Source: Phytophthora colocasiae
Taxonomy: Eukaryota > Oomycota > Peronosporomycetes > Peronosporales > Peronosporaceae
Direction: 5' to 3'
Assembly: GCA_018806915.1 (NCBI GenBank)
Contig: JAGKQI010000098.1
Coordinates: 2,914,001-2,978,000, forward strand
Length of the DNA: 64,000 bases
The position numbers were made by a program, and so were the translations under genes. Shown here in pieces: positions 38,917 to 48,489 of this stretch. Numbering within the stretch: the stretch's first letter is position 1; each line of letters starts with the position of its first letter. The notes beneath the pieces are model-generated. The model was not told where the DNA came from and did not search any database. It saw only the letters and a program-made list of their open reading frames with translations.

Positions 38917-40250
38917 CTGCGGACAATGAGATGGCTGAGGAGGGCGTAGCTCAATGAGAACAAGGTGCTCATGGTGAGAATTGACCGTACGCTTGCATGA
39001 TGATGGTCAGGTGGTCGTGCGTGGATTTGCACGAACAGCAAACATCTCGGTTGTCGAAGGGATTAATGCTATGTACGGACAGGCAAACATCGGTGAATGA
39101 AGAAGTTCCACTCAACAGAGCTACGATCACACACACAGCGCGCTGAATGGAGCGAGCTGTTGTCCGTTTACAGACGGCGAATGCGGACCAGGGCAGGAAA
39201 GAGGGTCTTGATCATAAACGTCATCCACTCTCTCATCAATGAAGATCGTCCGACGTGCGTCGTGTTGAGCTGCAAGCCTTTCTTTGCCAGCAGCAAGTCT
39301 GTCGACTACTGAATAGCTTTTCTATAGTCGATGGCCCGAGAAGCAACGGCCATCGATATCCTAACAATTCTCGGAAGATGAAGCGGACAACTAGACTTCA
39401 TCACCTCCCTTCCGGACATGTCCATATCTACGGTATTCAATCCGCAATTTACTGGCTGGCCAGCTCTCAGTTACATGTATGATAGCTGGTTGATGTCTTG
39501 AAAACTGACCATCAGGTGGTTTGCTGGAAAACAAGAAGGAGGACGAGCGAACGCCTCCGTAAAAGCGTCGAATCAGCTACCGTGTCGTGGTCAACGTTGA
39601 CCTCAACGCAATGCGTGACACTTTAGTGACCGAACCGGTCGCTGATCGTGGCGATGGGAACTTTAGGCTTGCATCAAAACGACTTACTCAACAAGTGACT
39701 GAGGCATCCTCAACCTTTTTGCTATATCTTCTCACTGTTCGTACAGCTCATGTAAATGTGTATTCCCCCAGTCTCAAATTATATGTTCATCTCTGTTAGT
39801 CGAAGCAAGTGGCCTCCAAATTAATACTTTGGTGGTCCTTTCGGCAGTCGAATCGACTAGTTAGTCGATCGGAAGGTGTACAGGGTAACCATTGATCGTT
39901 TTGATCAGAAGTGATGGTACTGCATCATGTAGTCTGCATGTACACGTAAACTAATCTGAATTTCAGTTGCAAAATGATAGAGAATTCACCTCCTTTTTCA
40001 CTATGTGTGTTGCAACCAACAACTTGCAAGGCCCCCCTCTCTCCTCACCCGTTGAGCTGGTTCATCTAGAAATCCGCCAGGATGTGGTGAATGCTGTGAT
40101 CGTCGCAGGGTCACGAAATAACCACACAACCAGATGGAACGGTTGAAGTCCTTGGCGTTGTACAAGTAACAGAGGGAGCTACAAATCGAATCCCTACAGC
40201 GAGACACAGCTACTCGTTCGAACACAAAAAGCTACACACATAGACCAAAA
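38917..40250. other. spacer between inverted pectate lyase arms
   Basis: 1.33 kb of single-copy sequence without a recognised gene. Small frames on both strands are unsupported. An 8-bp stem (CGATGGCC/GGCCATCG near 39325-39360) is the only local structure noted. Confidence 0.5.
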
Positions 40251-40257
40251 CATTCAC

Positions 40258-40270
40258 CATTCTGCAATTT
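40258..40270 (+). promoter_or_regulatory. perfect Inr/FPR core promoter of disrupted pectate lyase
   Basis: CATTCTGCAATTT, identical to the motif of the intact partner, 57 bp upstream of ATG 40327. The promoter is undamaged although the gene is broken. Confidence 0.7.
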
Positions 40271-40326
40271 GCTTCCTCCGACTCAAGCATCCGATCAACC
40301 AAGCATCTCTCCTACCACTTACAGTC

Positions 40327-41645
40327 ATGGCTCGCATCATCTCCATTCTCTGTGCCGTGTTTGCCACCACCGCCTCCGTCTCCTCTGCGTGGCCCACCTC
40401 CAAGGGAAGCGTCCGCTTCAGCGCACCCAAGATCATCAAGAAGGGTGAGACCTTCGACGGAGGCATGAAGACCTACCAGCGCTCCGACATCAAGTGCGCC
40501 GGACAGTCCGAGGGCACCTGGAAGGAAGCTGTCTTCAAGCTTGAGGCCGGCGCCAAGCTCAAGAACGTCATCATCGGACCTGACCAACGCGAGGGCGTCC
40601 ACTGCGACGACAGCGACTGCACCGTGGAGAACGTCTGGTGGGAGGACGTGTGCGAGGACGCATTGAGTATCAAGGGCGGCAACAAGAACAGCGTCACCAA
40701 CGTGCTCGCATGTGGTGCCAAGAACGCAGACGACAAGGTCATCCAGCACAACGGCTACGGCCACGTCAACATCAACGGCTTCTACGCCGAGAACTTCGGC
40801 AAGCTCTACCGCTCGTGTGGCACGTGCGGCAACATCAAGCGCACGGTGTCGCTCAACCACGTGTGGGGGTACAACCAGGGTTTGGTAATTTTCCGTAACT
40901 ATTGCCGATATTGGCAATATCATATTGCCATAATTTATTGCTCCTCAACCCCAATAACATGCAATTTTTTACACAGGTCAATCTTGGCTATAGCCAAATG
41001 TCGTTGACATGTGTGGATGTTTTGGCAATGGATGGTAGCGAGAACTATAGCCAAACGGGTGGTGTGGCCACGTTTGCACACAGGGCACACGGGTTATTAC
41101 AGTTGCTTGTCATTTCCTAACTGAATTATATTATATCAGTTGATTTGTGTGTTGTATGTATGATGTCGAGGAAATCGGACTATGGCTTGTGTGTGTTGGT
41201 CGGAGAGGTTGGACGCGGTGGGAGGGTTCTCGAGGTAACCCCCCCCCTCCTGAATCCACGCGCATCGACAGCAACCAACTCGTTCAAAAGTACTCATGAG
41301 AAAAGACGACATAGTGTCACAATTCATGTGACCTACTGTTGGTTGACATTGTCGAAAAATGTGGCAATAACTCAATTATTTATTGGCTTGGATGAAGGCC
41401 TCCAATCCGTATGATATTGTATTTTTCCTATCCCTGGGTACAACCCCAAGGTGAGTCTCGTGACCGTCAACGCCAACAACGGAGACGTCGCCACCTTCAC
41501 CAACGACGTCCACGTGCACACGAGCAAGGGCGCCAATGCTGTGTGCCAGACCACGTCGTCCACGAACGGCAAGGAACCCAAGGTGACGAGCAAGGGTCCG
41601 TCCAAGAACTGCGTCTTCAACAAGGACAAGATCGAGTTCTACTAG
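40327..41645 (+). pseudogene. pectate lyase (PL3) copy split by a 559-bp insertion
   Basis: From ATG 40327 the frame matches the intact inverted copy residue for residue up to H-V-W-G-Y-N, then enters the inserted DNA at 40877 and stops at 41007, giving a 226-aa chimeric frame. The remaining 3' part of the gene (41446-41645) is intact in sequence. The span exceeds the intact gene (750 bp) by exactly 569 bp, the element plus its 10-bp target duplication. The truncated product would lack the last 66 or so residues of the beta-helix, so it is probably inactive. No clean intron-like splicing that would remove the insert is visible. Confidence 0.88.
40877..41435. mobile_element. 559-bp non-autonomous transposon insertion with 10-bp target site duplication
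   Basis: GGGTACAACC occurs at 40867-40876 and again at 41436-41445, while the intact paralog has it once, so the boundaries are exact. The ends read AGGGTTTGG and (reverse complement) AGGGATAGG, a short imperfect inverted repeat. The interior has stem-forming segments (TATTGCC...GGCAATA near 40900-40925) and a run of C residues, and no transposase. A 9-10-bp target duplication is typical of Mutator-like elements; the weak ends leave the family open. Confidence 0.85.
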
Positions 41646-41742
41646 ACGATGTGCCAATGAGCTCGGTGGCGTTAAGTTTGTTTTACAGTGACTTCGTGTG
41701 CAAGCGGAGAGTTACACCGATGCAACGATAACTTTCGTGAAT

Positions 41743-43135
41743 ATGTAGATGTTTCTCGCAGATAATTGTTTCGTCTATTTATTGAAAATCTGTTAGTGTA
41801 ACAAAATCTTGCCCATCGACATTGACCGATATCGTCGTCAACTGGTCGAGCATACTGTGTAGTGTTCACTGGGGTAAACCGCCACTTCCAGACTGCAGAC
41901 AGCTAGGAGCAACAAAGACCAACGTCACGCACGAAGTTGAATTGGATCCTGAAGACCCATTACCGCATGGGAAGACATTCTCCAGATACTATCTAACTGT
42001 TCTACCGTATAGTATACATGTATACAGGTAGGGTAAATAATTAACCACCTCAAATAGAAGGTCAATTTATCCCCCCCCAGGCTCAACTTGAGCCTGCCTT
42101 CACTGTCATGCTTGTTGGTTTAACATTATTCCCGAGAGAGCCGTGATATGTTTGTTAGCATCAACTTCACCGTATATCGCAAAAGATAGCGATGGCTTGA
42201 TGCTCAATACGCTGCGCTCTTCCATCCATTGTGAAGTGTTTTCAAATCGGTCAGCACTCGTTGAGGCTCCAACTTTTCCTTTGCTGGCTCAGCTCATACT
42301 CCTCAAGAACGACTTTGCACCTACACAATGACCCGAGATATGCAAGGATTCTTTCATGAACTTGTTGAGGCAGGATAAGGTCGCAGCACAGCGATAGCCT
42401 TCAGGACAAACATACCTTCTAACACAATTACGCACCTTACCTCCTAAGCTTATGTATCGTCGGGCGATTCACTACAGACAATGCACATGAACAGTTCGTT
42501 GCGTATCCTGATGTTGACGAAAAAGCAATAGAACGACGAGGAGCATACTGCGCGCTAGAAACTACGACAGACTGCTGTCACGTCAATTCGTCGCATTGTT
42601 TTAAGTGATCACGTCTAGGGAAGGACGACAGTGTGAAATGGAGTTGGACACGGCTGTCGTCAAATACATGTAGTCCAGGGCTACAAGACGTTATCATCGA
42701 ATGGGACGTCATGGTGCAGCAGTACACGCACTGTAGACCTTAATCCCGCAATTAATACATGTACATGTAACACAGCTTGCTCATCTGTGCTCTATGGCTC
42801 AGTACTAACGTCGGTCTCTAAAGACGATGTGGACCGCGGCCGCGTTGTCTTTGAAATACGTGGTCGTCTAGAAAAATACCGGTCAGCATCTGGACAATTT
42901 GTCTATGGACGACACCACCTGACGGCTTCATCTTGGCTTGTCTACTCGCGATGAATCAAGCGATATGCATGCCCCTACGCTTCAAACGACAGCGATCGAC
43001 AGCGGAGTCTATCCTTCGCTCTGCTCTACCTTTCGTACTGCAGCGGACAATTAACGCTTCAAGGACAAAGAGATTTGTACGTGCATTTCCATCGACTTCT
43101 AGACTAATAAATATCGGACACCCCAAACACTGTAC
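41743..43135. other. intergenic, no gene recognised
   Basis: No frame with recognisable motifs. Contains a C9 run near 42069. It may include decayed repeats, which I could not classify. Confidence 0.4.
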
Positions 43136-43633
43136 CTACAGAACCTTCACGCTACGCTGCGCCAGATGCCGTAGCACCAGCTCGACGACCGCCGTGCGGC
43201 CTAGAATGTTCCAGATCTGGGCGCTCCTCTTCTGCAGCATCAGCTTCTCCTCTTGGATCGTCGCCAACTGCGTGTTCAGCTGCTGGATCTGCTGCTCATG
43301 GCACGCTCGCACTTCCCCTAGGCGCTTAAGCATAGCTTCTTCCTCCTGACGTTCCTCCACCATGTTGGCTAAGACCGACGCTATGTCGGTTATCGCGGGG
43401 ACGTTGCCAGCTTCGATATCGCCTACGAACTCGTCGATGGCGTTGATTCGGTCGCAGCAGTCGGCGATCTCGTCCGTGTACGACTCCACCTCTTCTTGGT
43501 CCTCTTTGAGTGCCATCTCCACGTCATCCATCTCCATTTGGATGTCTTGTATACGTTCATCTGCCTCCTTGAGTTCCTGTACTAAGGCGTAGTTGGCCCC
43601 CATCGCGACGCGGTAGCTGGCAGGCGAGTCCAT
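43136..43633 (-). CDS. coiled-coil protein, paralog A, 165 aa
   Basis: First ATG in frame at 43633 (M-D-S-P-A-S-Y-R-V); the frame upstream is open only from a TTG. Almost the whole protein is predicted helix with heptads and acidic-rich stretches (E-M-D-D-V-E-M-A-L-K-E-D-Q-E-E-V-E). The conserved core reads A-x-M-V-E-E-x2-E-E-E-x-A. It is homologous to the gene at 47064-47573 on the same strand: both share L-A-x-M-V-E-E, then C/W-H-E-Q-Q-x-Q-x-L. No domain recognised. It may be a structural or adaptor coiled coil. Confidence 0.7.
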   Translation of the reverse strand: MDSPASYRVAMGANYALVQELKEADERIQDIQMEMDDVEMALKEDQEEVESYTDEIADCCDRINAIDEFVGDIEAGNVPAITDIASVLANMVEERQEEEAMLKRLGEVRACHEQQIQQLNTQLATIQEEKLMLQKRSAQIWNILGRTAVVELVLRHLAQRSVKVL

Positions 43634-44511
43634 CCGTTCCAAGTGTGCTCCAGGTATCCAATTGCGAAATGAAGACTGTGACGAAGTGCCTTCGCCGCGC
43701 GTTCGAGCTGCCCTACATTACGCGCGTTACTTCTTGCCTTATCAGCCCACTATCACGACAGATCTTGTCAGTGGCAGCGTCAGGCGTGCCGCTGGTCTGC
43801 TTTCGCTGAAGCTGCGGTTGCCTCGTCGTCGCGCCAAAGGTTGAAGCAGTCTCCTCTTGCAGAAAAGCGTGCGACGGTGGACCTTTTACCTGGACATCAA
43901 GGCGACATCGTGGACAGGTTTTTCCCGGCGCTGGTTGATGGATCCTCGACGCATACCATGCGGTGAAGAGCTTTTGGCCCTGAACGAAGTGATCAAGGCA
44001 CATATCCACTTGTGTACGGGGATTCCTGGACTGCTAATGGCGACGCGGAGGTGCACATGTACGTCTCGTCGCTCTCCTCCGACACTTCCGACCGTGATGT
44101 CTTGACATGTCTCGATTTGACATCGTGGTCTTCGAGTTCAAAAGCTGGGCGATTTCAAATCGCAAAGACTTTTAGGACATGCATGCACAAAGGATTCGAT
44201 AAAAAGGAGACACTTCCTTTGAAACAACTTGTTGGTTCAAACAAGCATTGCTTGTTAGCTACATGAATGGGTAAAGTCTACAGTATATGCAACGCAACAT
44301 TGATGAGCACCTCTCAAAACTGACACAGATCGAAGTAAACTACTGATGCAATAAGTAACGCTGTGCCAGGAAGAGGGAGGTCTGAGAGACTTCAGGTGTG
44401 CAGGGCCTGCAGACTGCAGGTATCTTCGTGCGCGGGAGCTCCCGTTTACATACGCCCACTTCGCAGACGCTACGTTGGAGATTTGCTCATTTGATCAGCA
44501 GGAATTCGCTA
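43634..44511. other. intergenic, possible degraded exon
   Basis: A minus-strand stretch near 43860-44010 contains a C-P-R-C-R-L-D-V motif next to aromatic residues that could be a degraded RING-like or zinc-ribbon piece, but no frame continues it. Otherwise empty. Confidence 0.3.
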
Positions 44512-45309
44512 TTGTACTCTGCAGAAGTGAAGACACCAGTAACTTTTTCCCGCACACGTTTTGACGCATTGCGGTTCGAATATTAAAGCTATAGAGAAAA
44601 TAAAACATGGAATTGATAGCTGGGGGCGCCCTACACGCTATGCGCACGCTCTTTCATCTCATAAGTTCGTTCATTCAGCAAAAATGAACGCCGAACGCCA
44701 CGAGTTTAGCAGTGGAGAAAAAAAAATGATGGTGAAGAACCATGCATTTTTCACTCTACAGAAAAATCAAGGGCTCTATCGCGGAAAGCGCACGAGGGAA
44801 TCGGTTGCTGAGTGTCTTAGCTGCTCCCTCCAAACAGTTTCGCGCGTAATGGCGCACTACAACGCCAACCCGGACACCGACTTCCCCGTAAATTTGACTG
44901 TTCTGATATGCTGCAAGACCTGTATTAATTAATGCTGATTAAAAACAGGAACATACAAGCAATAGGGGGAGACCTATAATAACCTCTTTAAAAAATTTTC
45001 AAATCATTGTAGATGAAAGTGTGCAATCGCGAATTGATCGGCAATTGCCGCCCTTTCACGTGAAATCCCACATGTTTGCACTGCTTAGCCAATAGCATGG
45101 CTGTATTTGAAGCAACCCTACTCACCAGACTTTGGCGAGTTCCGAATTACATTTCGTTAAAACCACGCCGAATTAGCCAAAACCGACCTCATTTTTGAAC
45201 TCAGCGGGCAAAGTTACCCTATATATCTAACTATCACTATAGGTTTTATAAAGCTAAAGCGTTCATTTTGGGCGCTAAATCTTGGTGTCTTCACTTCTGC
45301 AGAGTACAA
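44512..45309 (+). mobile_element. Tc1/mariner-type deletion derivative with perfect 27-bp terminal inverted repeats
   Basis: Bases 44512-44538 and 45283-45309 are perfect inverted complements. Each end is bordered by TA (44510-44511 and 45310-45311). The 798-bp element contains the start of a transposase-like frame and then AT-rich sequence without the catalytic core. It is an internally deleted copy that a full-length relative could still mobilise. Confidence 0.82.
44684..44932 (+). pseudogene. N-terminal transposase fragment (helix-turn-helix region)
   Basis: ATG 44684 opens 82 codons starting M-N-A-E-R-H-E-F-S-S-G-E-K-K. They include a helical stretch R-E-S-V-A-E-C-L-S-C-S-L-Q-T-V-S-R-V typical of a transposase helix-turn-helix that binds the terminal repeats. 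The frame then stops and no D-D-E/D catalytic region follows before the right end of the element. It lies fully between the inverted repeats, which supports its identity. Confidence 0.6.
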
Positions 45310-47063
45310 TAATTGTCACCGGGTGGACGGTTGATGAGTGAATGCATGCCAGTGCATCGTTTCGTAAAACACTAGTGTCGACGTATATCTCCTCGAGGGG
45401 ATGTCCTGGTTTGACTGCCAGAGCAGGTTTCATCAGAGCTGCGTTGCTGCTTAAAACCCGCCAAAAGTGCTATCTCCTTGTCAAAATTGAACGACACTCT
45501 TTCATCACTGCACGTTGTCATGGATAACTTTGCATCGTCCATGGAGGCAACGAAATGAATGGACGAGCAAGACAGGATCCCTGTCTCAGTCAAGATGCAT
45601 GACCCATTTCGATGTGCGGTTAGAACAGCGCCAAACTGGAATGTAGACGAATGCAATTGCATGCGGCTGGTTCCGTGAACCCCTCTGGGCCAGAGTCTGG
45701 GCTGGCATCCCGTGCCTAATATCTTGATAGATGCATTCATATTAGCACTTAAATCTGACGATCGAAATTGGTGGCATTGTCATTTACAGAGTAGCTCCTT
45801 GAAAAAGTTTTAGTTGTCGTGGCAGTTCCAGGCAGAGTGGGAGCTTTCAGCGCCTCCTGCTGCCGCCATTCAGCTGGCTGATTTAGGAGGTTGTGCTAGA
45901 CCTTATAGGCACATTCGCTGGTACAATCTCACTCCTCGGAGCTGCTGAAGACTTTTCTTCAACATGAACACGTCTTGGCGCTGTAATGACCACTCCACAC
46001 CTTCATGGACGAATTGGTTTCCGATCTGCCACAGCAGAGCTACCCGATGGTGTACCATGCCCACCAGATTCGTCGTAACTGACGCTCTATGTCGGTTTTC
46101 CACTGATCGATTTGTGTCAAGATCCGCTGCTTACACGCCTTCTCCTAACAGGGTTTCTGTTCTCGCTGAGTAGTAGTTCTTGTAATCCGAAATGTCCACC
46201 AGAACTTCTTCATGACCAAACCGGTATTCTAAAATCCTCCACCATAATTGAGCGGTTCACACTCAATTGAATGACCGCCAGTCGGTAAAACAAGAAAGCA
46301 TACAATCAAGGAGAATCTATTGACAAGAAAATATACAGGCATGCGCTTTCATCCGTATGTCGTTATCAATGCATTGTTCATAATATTGCAATCGCCGAAT
46401 GTCACCTCAGTAAAAAAACATTCTAAGCTTATTGCACTATCGAATTAATCGCCAAAGCTGCCTGCTCTGACCTATTGGCATCGCGCTCAGTTTCGAGTGG
46501 AACACATTTATTTCACGGAGCAGCGCAACGATGTCGTGATGGTCGACGTAAACAGACCACTTTACGCTGTGTTTGCCACAACGCACAACACCCAATAAGC
46601 TCCCAAACAGCCGGGATGTAGGTACTTGAAGCGCCTGGAGTCAAAGTGCAGCTCCCTTGGCACTGCCAAGTTGGCAGACAGCAAAGCCGAACAGCACTGC
46701 TTGAAAAAAAATCCGCAGCTTTCGGCACTTTACTTTCGTAGCATTAAAAGTTGAGGCGGAGTTAACTTATCATACACGTTACGTACATGTATCAACTATC
46801 GTTTCCTGTTGGATCCCCTTCAAATCCATCACTTCAACTCCCGTGACTTTTTCGCTAATTGTGCTGGCCTGTTTATCCAGCTGTCATGCACTGCTTTGGT
46901 TCCATCTCAACACGAAGTGCGCACCTGAGAACGACCAGACTCGGATCCTGTGGTAAGACATCGTTCTTTAAAGAAATAGTTGTTGTATTTACATGAGTTT
47001 TTGGTGCTCATGTGGACTTTACATTCTACACTACTGTCACTCTCGTGTGGTAAACGTTCCCCA
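45310..47063. other. intergenic, no gene recognised
   Basis: Several ORFs of 60-120 codons exist on both strands (for example 45372-45740 minus), but none has motifs, ordered exons or a promoter I recognise. Likely repeat-derived or decayed sequence. Confidence 0.4.
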
Positions 47064-47573
47064 CTACACCGTCTTCGAGTTGAGTTTGGCCATCCTCGCC
47101 CGTATCAAGTCGAAAACGCCGTTGGCACGGAAGATCGAACAGATTTCAATGCACGTCTTATGGAGATCGACACGCTCCTTCTTGAGGTTTGTGCATTGCT
47201 CTTGTAGATTCTGAAATTGCTGCTCGTGCCATCCGCGAGCCTCTTCGTAATGCTTGATAGCGTTTTCCTCCTCTTCGTGCTCCTCCACCATGTCCGCCAG
47301 AGCAGAAACTGCGTCAAGCACTGAAGGCACTTCGCCAGCTTCAAGTGCGCGTGTGAACTCTCGAATGTCCTCAAGTCGTTGGCGACATTCGTCCAGTTCA
47401 TGAGTGTACTCTTCGATCTCTTTCTGATCATCGTCCAGAGCCAATTCCAACTCGTTGAGCTCCTTTTCAAGGTCATGGAGACGCGCCACAGTGGTCTTGA
47501 GCACCTGGACAAGTTCGTGGTTGGGGAGGTTTACGAGGCGACGACTGGTCTGCTTGTCTGTGGCCACCTTCAT
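47064..47573 (-). CDS. coiled-coil protein, paralog B, 169 aa
   Basis: First ATG in frame at 47573 (M-K-V-A-T-D-K-Q); the longer frame starts with GTG. Heptad-rich helix from about residue 25 to 150 with L-E-K-E-L-N-E-L-E-L-A-L-D-D-D-Q-K-E-I-E-E-Y. It shares with paralog A (43136-43633) the acidic D-D/E-D-Q-x-E-x-E motif, an E-A-G-x-V-P-x-x-x-D box, A-D-M-V-E-E and H-E-Q-Q. The pair probably arose by local duplication and has diverged strongly. Function unknown. Confidence 0.72.
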   Translation of the reverse strand: MKVATDKQTSRRLVNLPNHELVQVLKTTVARLHDLEKELNELELALDDDQKEIEEYTHELDECRQRLEDIREFTRALEAGEVPSVLDAVSALADMVEEHEEEENAIKHYEEARGWHEQQFQNLQEQCTNLKKERVDLHKTCIEICSIFRANGVFDLIRARMAKLNSKTV

Positions 47574-48489
47574 CGTCACGAAATCGAGGATAGACAAACA
47601 CTTGCTAAGGTCGAGAAAAATCCGAAAGTGAAGGACAGCACGACCGACCGCGTATCTCGACGTTTTGCCACCAGCCACACGCCGGAGGGCCTCTTGACTG
47701 ACAGCTAACTAAGTCGGATTAGTCATTTGCGATCTGCTGTTCCGAGCAGTGCAAACTTCGCGCAGCGTGGACTTTGGGTTCACGTTTCTCCTTTTTTTCA
47801 AGAGGAATTTTCGCTGCCCGCGTGGGATTTGCGTGTGTAAAAGCGACTCGACCCTGGCAACGCCGGTTGTTCGCGTTACACAGTACTGTAGGTTACTTTT
47901 CGGTTCCTTGGATACTTACCAAAAAGTCCCTGCGACGTTCGAGCGACAAATGCTGGAGTCGCACTACTGTACATGAGCAAGAAGACGATGTGCATCAGAC
48001 GAACCTGGTTGCTGAGTGTCGAAGCGCAAGTATAGCTGCACAAAACTTTCGAGTCGAAGAACTATGGGTAAGTTCGTTTCAAGCTACGTTTTCTGCAAAT
48101 TGATTTCAGTTTGATTTTTATTTTACCTTTTAGGGCACTTGATGTGTACAGCATGTGCATGAGCTGCACCAGTCACTTGACGTGAGTTCGGTCTGGATCG
48201 ATGAGGCTACCTCACAATTTCGCTGCACGACCCCGATCTATGCAGTCGGCTCTATAGCGCAATGGCTAGACGTAACGTCTGACGTTGCACTTCCTTACAA
48301 AGATGCGGATTTCACGCTAGTCGCGGACATGCAAGCACAGACGCGAATGAAGCGCTGACAGCTCCGCAAAAATTTGGCATTCCAACCGCAAAACGTGTAC
48401 GCTGTGTATCCACCAGCAAGCAGATCCGATCAAGCATGTCATATCTACATGTAACTCAGACCCTGGTTTCAAAAAAAAAAGAGAAAGCG
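47574..48489. other. intergenic, possible orphan exon
   Basis: A 67-codon plus-strand frame at 48155-48358 reads protein-like (L-D-V-S-S-V-W-I-D-E-A-T-S-Q-F) and is preceded by an acceptor-like TTTTAG, with a GTAAGT donor at 48069. The joined frame hits a stop, so no gene model is offered. Otherwise empty. Confidence 0.35.

Larger units (their letters stand above)
40251..41742 (+). repeat. right arm of pectate-lyase inverted duplication, carrying an insertion
   Basis: Inverted copy of 38030-38916. Homology starts at CATTCACC (40251) and runs to about 41742. It is interrupted by 40877-41445 (element plus one target copy) and by about 36 extra bases downstream of the stop codon. Confidence 0.88.

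Noticed and set aside
38041..38957. Long plus-strand ORF (327 codons) antisense to the intact pectate lyase
   Set aside because: GC-rich shadow of the real minus-strand gene with valine/leucine low-complexity composition.
40877..41435. Insertion in the pectate lyase acting as an intron
   Set aside because: Its ends are AGGG...CCCT, not GT...AG, and nearby GT/AG pairs do not restore the frame cleanly; the duplicated target marks transposition.
48249..48320. tRNA-like A-box (TAGCGCAATGG)
   Set aside because: No pairing D stem, no GGTTCGAAT-type B box downstream and no cloverleaf.
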